Shown: positions 1-7,497, counted from the first letter of the stretch. The stretch is 10,923 bases of DNA from Muribaculaceae bacterium (GCA_022511505.1 JAFLTK010000026.1:1-10923); one strand, 5' to 3'. Program-made: numbers and translations. The notes: generated by a model not told the origin, from the letters alone.

Positions 1-123
1 ATGTTCAACCCCACCGTCTGTTACCGAGGACACCGAGGGTTGGCAAAGAAACGGCGCCGGGGACGGGCCGGTGGGGGCGCGACCCCGTCGCGGTAAGGGG
101 GTATCTAAGTTAACCGTTGGGGG
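1..123. other. GC-rich stretch downstream of the susCD operon, no supported gene
   Basis: This is the tail beyond the last gene of the operon. It is markedly G+C-rich compared with the operon. I see a 6-bp perfect inverted repeat CGCGAC/GTCGCG around a CCC loop at 78-92, and the heptamer ACCGAGG twice in tandem (23-29 and 32-38). A 31-codon plus-strand reading frame starts at base 1 and is full of Arg and Gly, but that is expected from the base composition alone. A weak hairpin (AAGT-AACC arms, about 108-130) overlaps the stop codon of the upstream gene. No T-tract follows either hairpin on the minus strand, so I do not call a terminator. Confidence 0.4.
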
Positions 124-1035
124 TTACTTAACGTGGGTCAGAGTGATGTTGGTGACGACGTCATAGTAGCCAATCTGGCTGCCTGATTCTACTTGGTAAA
201 CCATTACATAGAGCTCGAGGTCGCCGAACGAAACTGAACTGTAGGTGTTGTTCCAAAGACCGGCTACCGAACCGCTGGTTGCAGAGCCGTCGGTAAGTCT
301 CATGTAGCAGGGGCCGTAGCCGGTGAAGCTGACGGGGCTGGGAACGAAGAGACCGCCCATGCGGATTGCTACGTCGCCATAACCGATTTCGTCGTCCCAC
401 TCATAAACCAAGGGAATCTGACCGGTCAGACCGTCATAATCAAAGCCTGTTATGTTGAAGTTCATACCGCCAAGCTCGGCGTCTTGCTGAACGTTGCAAC
501 GGCCGGCGTAGGCACTGCCGTCAAGGGCGCTCTCAAAGTTGACGAGCCACTGACCTGTCAACAACTCGGCATACTGGGGAGAAGTACCCTTGTCGAGGAT
601 GTAGACGGTAGTCGAGGCGTTGCCCGAAACGGTTGCACCGTTAACCTTGTCGATAACGACGCTGAACGAGCGTGTCTTCTGGGGGAGACGGAAGTCTACG
701 GGGCGAACCTCGATGTTGGCGACCTTGGTCTCGGGGTTGATGTAGATGTGGGTCGAGGTTACATAGAAGTGGGCGTCGGTGATGGCGGGTTCTTCCTCGT
801 CGGTGTAGGTGGTACCTTCGACGATTTTAACGTCGACCTCTACAAAACCGTTGGCGTTGCCTTCAATGACCACGGGGACATTGAAGAGACCGACATTCTC
901 GGTAGCCGATACCTCGGTTTCCTCCATGTGGACGGTCACGCCGGCGGCGGTGTTTATGTCGTGGCTATCGTTGTCAGAGCAAGCGGTCAAGGTCAGTGCA
1001 GCGAGCCCGATAGCATAAATTTTGTTTAATTTCAT
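124..1035 (-). CDS. Surface lipoprotein with Calx-beta-like domain, third gene of the SusCD operon
   Basis: This is a 303-aa predicted lipoprotein. The N-terminus has a short basic start, a hydrophobic stretch and the lipobox LTAC with Cys19. The residues after the cysteine (SDND) are acidic, which in Bacteroidetes usually means export to the outer face of the outer membrane. Residues about 32-148 read as a Calx-beta-like beta-sandwich: a Glu-Asn-x-Gly strand start, alternating hydrophobic strands, an 'INPE' turn, and a strand ending VYILD. Residues about 155-303 form a second beta-rich domain, rich in Gly, Tyr and Trp, that I do not recognise. The gene starts 33 nt after susD ends, so it is very probably co-transcribed with it. 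By position it is likely an accessory glycan-binding protein (SusE/F or SGBP-like role). That is inference; no catalytic motif is visible. The start is ATG with a classic signal sequence. Confidence 0.85.
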   Translation of the reverse strand: MKLNKIYAIGLAALTLTACSDNDSHDINTAAGVTVHMEETEVSATENVGLFNVPVVIEGNANGFVEVDVKIVEGTTYTDEEEPAITDAHFYVTSTHIYINPETKVANIEVRPVDFRLPQKTRSFSVVIDKVNGATVSGNASTTVYILDKGTSPQYAELLTGQWLVNFESALDGSAYAGRCNVQQDAELGGMNFNITGFDYDGLTGQIPLVYEWDDEIGYGDVAIRMGGLFVPSPVSFTGYGPCYMRLTDGSATSGSVAGLWNNTYSSVSFGDLELYVMVYQVESGSQIGYYDVVTNITLTHVK

Positions 1036-1068
1036 GATTTCTGTGAATTAGAAATGTTAAATTAACTA

Positions 1069-2607
1069 TTAATAACCGGGGTTCTGCTGGCCGGCGAGGT
1101 GGGGGTTAACCTGCATTTCGGTAGCCGGGATGGGCCAAACATAGCGGTAGTCGTTGGGCTGGTATTGAACGGTAGTACCGGCCTTGACAATGATGTCGTT
1201 GATAGCAGGGTTCAAGGGGTATTCGCCCGAGCGGGTGAAGCCGAGGCCCCAACGACGGAGGTCGCTCATGCGGAAGCCTTCGCCGATGAGCTCGCGAGCG
1301 CGCTCGGTGCGGACTTCGTTGCGGAGTTCGTTGCCGCTGTACTGTACGTTCTGGGCGCCCTGAATGCGGTAAGAACGCAGGTTGTAGAGGTAGGTGCTGG
1401 CGTCCTTGTCCTGACCGAGCTCACAAGCGGCCTCGGCAGCGATGAGATACATCTCGGCGAGACGGAAGGGCTTGGCCATGTTCATCAAGTTGGGACCACC
1501 GATGATGAGAGCGGGGTTACCGGGATATTTGATGAAGATGGGGGCGTTGTTGTAGAATGTACCTTCAACGAGGAGGTCGCGAACGCCAAAGTAAGCCTCG
1601 AGACGCTTGTCGCCATCGGGGTAGAGCTCGTTGACAACCTGCGATGTGGGCAGATAGTCGGCCTGGTTGGGGTCGGTCGAGATATAAGCGCTACCGGTCG
1701 ATGAAATACCGAGTTCGGTGCTGGTCGAGATGGGGCGGAAGATAAGCTCGGTAGAGTTATCGTTGGTCCACAACTGAGAGAGCTGGAGACGGTTCTGGAG
1801 GCGCCAGATACCTGCACCCATAACGTCCTGAGCCTTGGCGAGAGCGGTAGCATAGTCGCCCTTGATGAGGGCAAGACGAGCCTGAAGAGCCTCAACGGCG
1901 TAGGAGTTAACGTAGGGAGCGTTGATGGTCAGCATATCGCCAACGGCGTTGCCGTCGCCGCTGTTTTCCTCAAAGTCCTTAATCATCTCGTAGGCCTTGG
2001 CGAGGTCGTTCTCGATGAATGTATAGGTCTCGGCAAGAGTCGAGCGGTCGGGATAGTGGGTCTTCTCGGCGGTGGGAGCATACTCGGTCACGAGGCAGAG
2101 GCCGAGTTGCTTGTCCTTGTTTGTCTCGTTGTAAACGGGGCAGAAGTGGTCGAGCAGATAGAAATAGAACGTAGCGCGAGCAAAGTAGGTCTCGCCAAGG
2201 TAACGTTCAACGGCGATAGCATCCTCGGCGTCGAGAGTTCCGCTCTGGAGGAGTTCCTCGGCTTTGGGGATGAAGAAGTTGGTCGAAGCGATAGCGCCAT
2301 AGCAGCCGCCCCAAACGTTCTCGATGTCAGAGTCAGATGACAGGATGACACCATTTGAAAGCGTACCGTTGCGGTTACCGTTCTGGACACAGCCAAGGAA
2401 CTGGTCCATCTGGAGTTCGGTCTGATACAGGTAGCGACCTGTAGCGAGAGCGCGCAGATTGTTGTAGATGCCATTACGGAACATGTAGCAGTCGTTGGCA
2501 TTCTCAATCGCCTGTGACTCGTCGATAGAACCAATCGGTTTAAGGTCCATATCACATGACGTCAACAAGCCCCCAAGGAGAAACAGGGAAAGAAGTATTT
2601 TTTTCAT
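1069..2607 (-). CDS. susD: SusD/RagB-family outer-membrane glycan-binding lipoprotein
   Basis: This 512-aa protein matches the usual SusD length of about 500-600 aa. A signal peptide ends in lipobox LLTSC with Cys18, followed by DMD, consistent with surface anchoring. Family hallmarks visible are the N-terminal SusD-like region with an alpha-helical TPR-like part (ATFYFYLLDHF, then YAVEALQARLALIKGDYATAL), and the C-terminal part with RLAEMYLIAAEAA, a helix of the 'LNxLRxxR' type (YLYNLRSYR), and RTERARELIGEGFRMSDLRRWG. The C-terminus YVWPIPATEMQVNPHLAGQQNPGY is the standard SusD ending. SusD caps the SusC barrel as a hinged lid and binds the oligosaccharide to be imported. It begins 37 nt after susC ends, with the same polarity. 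The gene symbol denotes the family; the actual glycan cannot be read from the sequence. Confidence 0.97.
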   Translation of the reverse strand: MKKILLSLFLLGGLLTSCDMDLKPIGSIDESQAIENANDCYMFRNGIYNNLRALATGRYLYQTELQMDQFLGCVQNGNRNGTLSNGVILSSDSDIENVWGGCYGAIASTNFFIPKAEELLQSGTLDAEDAIAVERYLGETYFARATFYFYLLDHFCPVYNETNKDKQLGLCLVTEYAPTAEKTHYPDRSTLAETYTFIENDLAKAYEMIKDFEENSGDGNAVGDMLTINAPYVNSYAVEALQARLALIKGDYATALAKAQDVMGAGIWRLQNRLQLSQLWTNDNSTELIFRPISTSTELGISSTGSAYISTDPNQADYLPTSQVVNELYPDGDKRLEAYFGVRDLLVEGTFYNNAPIFIKYPGNPALIIGGPNLMNMAKPFRLAEMYLIAAEAACELGQDKDASTYLYNLRSYRIQGAQNVQYSGNELRNEVRTERARELIGEGFRMSDLRRWGLGFTRSGEYPLNPAINDIIVKAGTTVQYQPNDYRYVWPIPATEMQVNPHLAGQQNPGY

Positions 2608-2644
2608 TGTGAATTCTTAGTTTCGTCGGGTTGATAAATCATTA

Positions 2645-5600
2645 TTAGAATGAAACCTCAATACCAAACTCATACTGACGAGTGTTGGGGTAGAAGAAAG
2701 CTACAACGTTGGTCTCGGGCTCGGGGTCATAACCGGTGTAACCGGTGAAGGTCAAGAGGTTGCGACCGGTGAAGTGGGCGGTAAGACCGCGCAGGTGCAG
2801 CTTGTTGAGAATGTTCTGGGGGAGAGAGTATTGGAGAGTGAGGTTTTTCAGACGCAGGAAAGAAGCGTCCTCAATCAGGTGGGTGTCAAACTGGAGAACC
2901 TGACCGTCGGCAGCGGGGATATCGGTAATCTGGCCGGGGGTTGTCCACACGTTCAACATGGTGTTCATCTGGTTGCGGGTAGCCGACATGTTGTTGTTTT
3001 CAACAAAGTAGCGGTCGTTGTTAATCATGTATTTCTCGGCAGCCCAGTTGAAGTCAACTTTCAGCGAGAGGCCTTTCCAGCGGAGCTCGGTACCGAAACC
3101 ACCGGCGTAGGGAGCATACTCGCTCTTACCGGTCAACTTGGAGTCGCGCTCCTCGTTGTAAACCTTGGTCAAGTTGCCGTCGATGTCATACCACATCTGC
3201 TGACCGTCGCGGGGGTCGATGCCTGCCCACTCAACAGCATAGAGCTCGCCGGCCGAGTGACCTACGCGATATTCAACGCCTGCGTCGGGGAGGGTAAGAG
3301 CGTCCTGACCGTCAAAGAGCTTGGTGATGCGGTTCTGGTTGTAGTTGAAGTTGGCGCGGATGCCCCAGTACCAGTCGCGGTTTTTGATAACGTCAAATGT
3401 CAAGTCAACGTCAACACCGCGGTTGCGCATGTTACCAACGTTACCAAAGCCTGAGCTGTAACCGGTGGTGTAGCTATAGGGGATTGTCATCAACATGTCA
3501 CAAGTCATCTTGTTGTAGAAGTTAACGGCACCGTTAACAAAGTTGCCGAAGCCAAAGTCAACACCTACGTCAAACGAGCGAACGGTTTCCCAAGTAAGGT
3601 CGACGTTCTCGGCCTGAGCAATACCGGTTGACTGGCCGCCGTTGTAGGTAGTGCCTGCACCAATCAAGCCATAGAACATGTAGTTGCTGATAGAAGAGTT
3701 ACCGGTTGTACCATAGCTGATGTGGAGCTTGAGGTCATTGAGCCAAGTGTAGGGAGCGAGGAAGGCCTCGGCCTTGGCGTTCCACATACCGCCGAACGAG
3801 TAGAAGGTTGACCAGCGGTGTTTGGGAGCGAACTTCGAGCTACCGTCGCGACGAACGGTTGCCTCAACAAAGTAGCGGCTATCGAAGTTGTAGCTTGCAT
3901 TCAGGAAGTAGGAGTTGAAAGCGGTCTGGGTGATAGACTGGCTGAGGTCGCTGGGCGATACCTCGGGAGCCTGACCGAGAAGCATTGTGCGGATGTCGGT
4001 GTAGCCTTCGCCAACGGCGGCAAACATTTCGCTCTTAGAAACGATTGACTCCTGACCGAGGAGGAAAGTCAAGTCGTGGAGATCGTTGAAAGTAACGTTA
4101 TACTCGGCGGTGTTGGTGTAGGTGAACGCATAGTAGCGCTGGAACGACTGCTGGTTGATACCGGTGTTGCTGCCACCCCAAGTGTAAACGTCGCCCATCG
4201 GGGTAACGATGTTTTCGGTGGGATAAGCATAGTTGCTCAGACGGTAGTCAAAAGCGTCAACGTTCTGCTGAGCGCGGAGGGTGAGACCCTTGATGGGGTT
4301 AATCTGCTCAGAGAGAGTGACGTTGGCGGTCACGTTCTTGCGGTAGGGGTTACGAGTCTCCATAACAGCCTGGGGAGTAGGCATGTTTGAGTAGTGGAGA
4401 TATTTGGCACGCTCGCCAAAGATGGGCTTGCCGGTCTCGGGGTCGATAGTGTAATAGTAGGGCGAGTCGTAGGGAAGAGCGATGCGAGAGAAATACATCG
4501 GGTTGGTACCATAGATACCGCTGCCGCTATAAACGGCGTTTGACTCGTTGTTCTGCTGATACTTGGTGTAACCGAGGTTAGACTGGAGGCCAACGCGGAA
4601 CCAGTCGGTCACGCGAGTGTTCAAAGAGAAGCGGAGGGTCTCGCGGCGCATGTGGCTCTGGGCGATGATACCGTCGCTCTCATAGTGGTTGAGCGAAAGG
4701 TAGTAGCTGAGGTTCTCGCTACCGCCGCTGACAGCTGCGTCGATATTATAGGTAGGAGCCGAGCTATCAAAAATCTCGTCACGCCAGTTGGTAGAGATGC
4801 CAAGGTCGTTGACAACGTGGAGAATCTCGTCGCTGACAGGATTGCCAATCAACTCGCGATATTTTACATACTCCTGTGAGGTCATCATCTTAACCTTATC
4901 GGGGGTCATCTGTGACCAGCCATAGCTTGCACGGATGTTGACGCGGGCGGCCTCGCCAAATTTACCCTTCTTGGAGGTAATCACGATAACACCGTTGGCG
5001 GCACGAGAACCGTAGATGGCAACCGAAGCGGCGTCCTTGAGGACGGTAACGCTCTCGATGTCAGTAGGGTTAAGAGTGGTGAAAACCGCCTGGGTGATAG
5101 GAGCGCCATCGAGGATGAACAGCGGGGTGTTACCGGCAGAAATTGAGTTCACACCACGCATACGGATAGTAGTCTCATCTGACGAGGGGTCACCCGAAGC
5201 CGACATAATCGACAGACCGGCAACCTGACCCTGAAGAGCATCAAGGAAGGTAGCGGTGGGGACATTCTCAAATTGCTCTGAGCCGACAACCGAAACAGCA
5301 CCGACGATAGAACCAAGTTTCTTTGCCGAACCATAACCGGTTACAACAACTTCGTCAAGGCGGTTGTCAACATCGAGTTTAACGGTCATCTGGGGAGCAA
5401 CAGAAACCGTCGCGGTTTTGTATCCCACATAAGAGACCTTCACCTGTTTTACGCTTGCGGGAATCTTGAGCGTGAAACGACCGTCAAGGTCGGTTGACGT
5501 TCCTTGCCCGCCTCCGATGGGCATTACCGTAGCGCCCGTCAGGGGCTCCTCGGAAGCGCCATCTACAACTACACCGGTCACAGTGACATTCTGGGCCACA

Positions 5601-5653
5601 GATGTCACCGCAAGGCATAGAAGAGCCGTAAGTAATAGAAACAGCTTTTTCAT
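2645..5653 (-). CDS. susC: SusC/RagA-family TonB-linked outer-membrane transporter
   Basis: 1002 aa from ATG 5653. An in-frame TTG two codons upstream (5659) is less likely, because the signal peptide begins cleanly at MKKLF. Residues 1-20 are a signal peptide ending SVA. Residues about 22-88 form the carboxypeptidase-regulatory-like domain typical of SusC. The TonB-box-like segment DEVVVTGYG is at 100-108. The plug follows (about 110-230) with SusC signatures TTIRMRGVNS (161-170), PLFILDG (177-183), VLKDAASVAIYGSRAANG (204-221) and ITSKKG (225-230). The rest is the 22-strand beta-barrel, ending in aromatic Phe (EVSF). There is no STN domain between the signal peptide and the regulatory-like domain, so control by an anti-sigma factor is unlikely. 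With SusD it makes the TonB-powered oligosaccharide importer. It is the first gene of the operon, with a long leader upstream. Confidence 0.97.
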   Translation of the reverse strand: MKKLFLLLTALLCLAVTSVAQNVTVTGVVVDGASEEPLTGATVMPIGGGQGTSTDLDGRFTLKIPASVKQVKVSYVGYKTATVSVAPQMTVKLDVDNRLDEVVVTGYGSAKKLGSIVGAVSVVGSEQFENVPTATFLDALQGQVAGLSIMSASGDPSSDETTIRMRGVNSISAGNTPLFILDGAPITQAVFTTLNPTDIESVTVLKDAASVAIYGSRAANGVIVITSKKGKFGEAARVNIRASYGWSQMTPDKVKMMTSQEYVKYRELIGNPVSDEILHVVNDLGISTNWRDEIFDSSAPTYNIDAAVSGGSENLSYYLSLNHYESDGIIAQSHMRRETLRFSLNTRVTDWFRVGLQSNLGYTKYQQNNESNAVYSGSGIYGTNPMYFSRIALPYDSPYYYTIDPETGKPIFGERAKYLHYSNMPTPQAVMETRNPYRKNVTANVTLSEQINPIKGLTLRAQQNVDAFDYRLSNYAYPTENIVTPMGDVYTWGGSNTGINQQSFQRYYAFTYTNTAEYNVTFNDLHDLTFLLGQESIVSKSEMFAAVGEGYTDIRTMLLGQAPEVSPSDLSQSITQTAFNSYFLNASYNFDSRYFVEATVRRDGSSKFAPKHRWSTFYSFGGMWNAKAEAFLAPYTWLNDLKLHISYGTTGNSSISNYMFYGLIGAGTTYNGGQSTGIAQAENVDLTWETVRSFDVGVDFGFGNFVNGAVNFYNKMTCDMLMTIPYSYTTGYSSGFGNVGNMRNRGVDVDLTFDVIKNRDWYWGIRANFNYNQNRITKLFDGQDALTLPDAGVEYRVGHSAGELYAVEWAGIDPRDGQQMWYDIDGNLTKVYNEERDSKLTGKSEYAPYAGGFGTELRWKGLSLKVDFNWAAEKYMINNDRYFVENNNMSATRNQMNTMLNVWTTPGQITDIPAADGQVLQFDTHLIEDASFLRLKNLTLQYSLPQNILNKLHLRGLTAHFTGRNLLTFTGYTGYDPEPETNVVAFFYPNTRQYEFGIEVSF

Positions 5654-5812
5654 ACACAATAATAATTAGACATAAAACTTAATGATAGAATTTATTTTTT
5701 CTTTCTTGTAAGCAATTTATTAGAAACTCAATATCCCTTTAACCGACAATTGTGTCGCTCAAAAAGTGCATATTCAGCCACGCCGGCTATTTTATACAGA
5801 GCGCTAATTGGG
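5654..5812 (-). promoter_or_regulatory. Long 5' leader of susC mRNA
   Basis: Between the predicted start point (about 5808-5812) and the susC ATG lie about 155 nt without a reading frame. The part next to the start codon is A/T-rich and unstructured, as usual for translation starts in this phylum, and no Shine-Dalgarno is seen. A short hairpin CGACA-ATTG-TGTCG is at 5744-5757, and a weaker AGCC/GGCT pair lies near 5777-5789. Leaders of this size upstream of susC-type genes can carry post-transcriptional control. That function here is inference. Confidence 0.45.
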
Positions 5813-5814
5813 TG

Positions 5815-5848
5815 CAAAGTTAAAACAATATTTTGGAATAATAAACAA
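5815..5848 (-). promoter_or_regulatory. Promoter of the susC operon
   Basis: On the minus strand TAACTTTG (5822-5815) matches the Bacteroidetes -7 consensus TAnnTTTG exactly. A TTG at 5848-5846 can serve as the -33 element, with a somewhat long 23-nt gap. The flanks are A/T-rich. This is the best minus-strand match in the intergenic region, and it points at susC. Confidence 0.6.
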
Positions 5849-5979
5849 TTCATAAATAAAATTGCACCAAATTAACATTTAAAATAGCAAAAACGGCACT
5901 TTTTATCATGATTTTGAGCAAAAATGTAGCAGGTGCATTGTCAGCGCAAAGATGTCACGCGGTTATGTTGCAAAACATT

Positions 5980-6013
5980 TTTGCGTCGGGATTATTTTGG
6001 ATTTTTATTTTTG
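5980..6013 (+). promoter_or_regulatory. Divergent plus-strand promoter
   Basis: TTTG at 5980-5983 and TATTTTTG at 6006-6013 give both Bacteroidetes promoter elements, with a 22-nt gap, close to the usual spacing. The region between is T-rich. Transcription would start near 6020 and run toward the hairpin at 6233-6262. No plus-strand protein gene follows, so the expected product is a non-coding RNA. Confidence 0.55.
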
Positions 6014-6019
6014 CAGCAA

Positions 6020-6265
6020 CACGCCGCGATGGGTCTTTTATTCTCAAGACAACCGCTCGGCAAAACCTTTACTCGAGACGTTCAGACAGCTTGGATACCT
6101 CAATTCACAAATATTTGCTATGAAAGAAAAAGGTATATTTGATGATCGGGGAGCGGTTTGAGATTGTTATTAGTCCCTTCGAGTCTCATCCTTTTGCCGT
6201 ATTTCGTTTTCCGTGAGTATGGGAAGATAAGTAACCGCCAAATGTTAATGAATTTGGCGGTTGTA
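6020..6265 (+). ncRNA. Candidate structured small RNA of unknown family
   Basis: The candidate is bounded by a good plus-strand promoter (5980-6013) and a perfect hairpin (6233-6262). Inside, two distant segments can pair: TCTCA (6042-6046) with TGAGA (6159-6163), directly stacked on AACCGCTC (6051-6058) with GAGCGGTT (6151-6158), leaving a 4-nt bulge AGAC on one side. Further in, ACCTTT (6065-6070) can pair with AAAGGT (6129-6134). Further out, GGG (6031-6033) can pair with CCC (6175-6177) through mismatches. The shape is an imperfect rod of roughly 150-170 nt, followed by a tail and a terminator-like hairpin. A rod with internal bubbles recalls 6S RNA in outline, but I recognise no conserved primary sequence, so no family is assigned. 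A 13-codon frame (6120-6161) lies inside the arm and is probably incidental. Confidence 0.45.
6233..6262. terminator. Perfect 11-bp hairpin, possible bidirectional terminator
   Basis: AACCGCCAAAT (6233-6243) and ATTTGGCGGTT (6252-6262) form a perfect 11-bp stem with an 8-nt loop. It lies 56 nt past the stop of the minus-strand GlmU-like gene and at the end of the candidate plus-strand RNA, so it sits between two converging transcripts. The tails on either side are only moderately T-rich (GTATTCTC on plus, ACTTATCTT on minus). Terminator efficiency is therefore uncertain. Confidence 0.6.
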
Positions 6266-6318
6266 TTCTCTAAGTTTCTCGGAATTTGGGGAATAGCAGC
6301 GAAGGGAGGGAAGTAGAA

Positions 6319-7497
6319 TTAGCGAGGGAGGGTGGTGGAGATGGTGGTCAGGATGTGGCGGTCGGCGTCGGTGAGGTCGACGTGGCGTCGGGCCATGACG
6401 GCCTCGGCGGTTTTGAAGAATTTGTTGAGATTGACGTCGCTCATGCCGGCAGTGGAACCTTCTTTAAATGAGGGGATAAAGTTGCGCGGAAAGTCTGAGC
6501 CGTGAAAGTTGACCCCGACGCCGATGACGGTGGCTGTGTTGAACATGGTGTTGATGCCGGCCTTGGAGTGGTCGCCCATGATGAGGCCGCAGAACTGGAG
6601 TCCGGTGGGGAGGAACCGTTGGGCGGCGTAGTTCCACAGTTTGATGAGGGTGTAGTCGTTCTTGAGGTTGGAGGCGACACAACCGGCGCCGAGATTGCAC
6701 CATTGGCCAATGACGGCATTGCCCAGGAAACCGTCGTGGGCTTTGTTGGAGTAGCCCCAAAAGACGACGTTGTTTATCTCGCCGCCCACTTTGCAGTAGG
6801 GGCCGATGGTGGTGGCGCCATAGATTTTTGTACCCATGTTGACAACGGCATGTTCGGCGATTGCGACAGGCCCGCGCAGGCAACTGCCCTCCATCACCTC
6901 GGCGTCGGGGCCGATGTAGACGCTGCCACCGGTGGTGTTGATGATGGCGCCCTCGACCTTTGCGGTCGGCTCGATGAACAGGCGGTCGGCGGGGCCGATG
7001 AGGGTGCAAGAGGCACTCAGCGGGGCGCTTTCACGGTTGGCGGCGACAATTTTCAGATCGCGGTGAATCTCGTCGCCGTTTTTGCCGAAGATGCCCCAAA
7101 GGTGGTCGATGCTGTTTAACTTCTCGGGGCTAATCGGCCGGCTTTTGGTATATGATTTCTCGGCAAACCGGCTCGGAGTGCCGTTGAAAGCGATGACGGT
7201 ATCGTCGAGCGTCAGAGCTTCGCCCGGATTGAGGGCCGAGAGGGCCTCAATTAGAGCATCGGACGGCAGAAGGTGGCCGGCAACATAGAGGCGCGGCGTG
7301 TCATGGTCAGCCTCGCCAAATTTAACACTCAGATAGTCAACGGTCTTGTAGTCGACGGCACGGGCAAGGTGGCGCCACTTGTCGGCAATCGTCAGCAGAC
7401 CGACGCGCAGGTCGGCCACGGGACGTGTCAGAGTCAGCGGCATCAGGTTGAGCCGAGTGGTTTCGTCGTCAAAAAGTGTAATGTGGTCAAAAATCAT
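6319..7497 (-). CDS. Alternative (Bacteroidetes-type) GlmU: UDP-GlcNAc diphosphorylase / GlcN-1-P acetyltransferase-like
   Basis: This 392-aa protein has the two-part layout of the Bacteroidetes GlmU-like family. The short N-terminal half opens with the family signature LTLTRPVADLRVGLLTIADKW (split: LTLTRP at 21-26, RVGLLTI at 31-37, KW at 40-41) in place of the classical nucleotidyltransferase GxGTRM loop. From about 163 to 340 a left-handed beta-helix of hexapeptide repeats follows (IGPDAEV, VAIAEHAVV, IGPYCKV, VIGQWCNLGAG). The NKAHDGF motif (251-257) with His254 corresponds to the acetyltransferase active-site histidine region of GlmU. The expected role is making UDP-GlcNAc, or a related activated sugar, in the cytoplasm. 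Its ATG overlaps the rfbC stop by 11 nt, so the two are probably translationally coupled. The exact sugar substrate is not shown by sequence alone. Confidence 0.85.
   Translation of the reverse strand: MIFDHITLFDDETTRLNLMPLTLTRPVADLRVGLLTIADKWRHLARAVDYKTVDYLSVKFGEADHDTPRLYVAGHLLPSDALIEALSALNPGEALTLDDTVIAFNGTPSRFAEKSYTKSRPISPEKLNSIDHLWGIFGKNGDEIHRDLKIVAANRESAPLSASCTLIGPADRLFIEPTAKVEGAIINTTGGSVYIGPDAEVMEGSCLRGPVAIAEHAVVNMGTKIYGATTIGPYCKVGGEINNVVFWGYSNKAHDGFLGNAVIGQWCNLGAGCVASNLKNDYTLIKLWNYAAQRFLPTGLQFCGLIMGDHSKAGINTMFNTATVIGVGVNFHGSDFPRNFIPSFKEGSTAGMSDVNLNKFFKTAEAVMARRHVDLTDADRHILTTISTTLPR

Noticed and set aside
484..3454. Long plus-strand frames at 484-1029, 1099-1704 and 2774-3454
   Set aside because: All are antisense to the operon genes. 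They have low-complexity Val/Gly/Ala-rich products and no start context of their own.
5654..5659. TTG at 5659 as the susC start
   Set aside because: It would add only two residues before a clean signal peptide that begins at the ATG at 5653.
5744..6058. Possible base pairing between the candidate RNA (GACAA and CGCTC, 6048-6058) and the susC leader (TTGTC and GAGCG)
   Set aside because: These are only two 5-nt blocks with uneven spacing, and both are already used in local hairpins. This is within chance expectation.
5908..6161. Three overlapping plus-strand frames of about 70 codons
   Set aside because: They overlap in different frames and begin upstream of the predicted plus-strand start point near 6020. 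They have no domain and no signal peptide. The RNA interpretation explains the region better.
6120..6161. 13-codon leader-peptide-like frame starting MKEKGIF
   Set aside because: There is no plus-strand gene downstream to be controlled by it, and it runs through one arm of the candidate RNA stem. It is likely incidental.
6171..6190. TTCGAGTC string resembling a tRNA T-loop, possible tRNA remnant or attachment site
   Set aside because: The flanking 5-base arms do not pair as a T-stem, and no acceptor or anticodon parts are present nearby.
6020..6190. Firm assignment of the rod-like RNA as 6S RNA
   Set aside because: Only the overall shape is similar. I cannot identify conserved 6S sequence elements without a covariance search.
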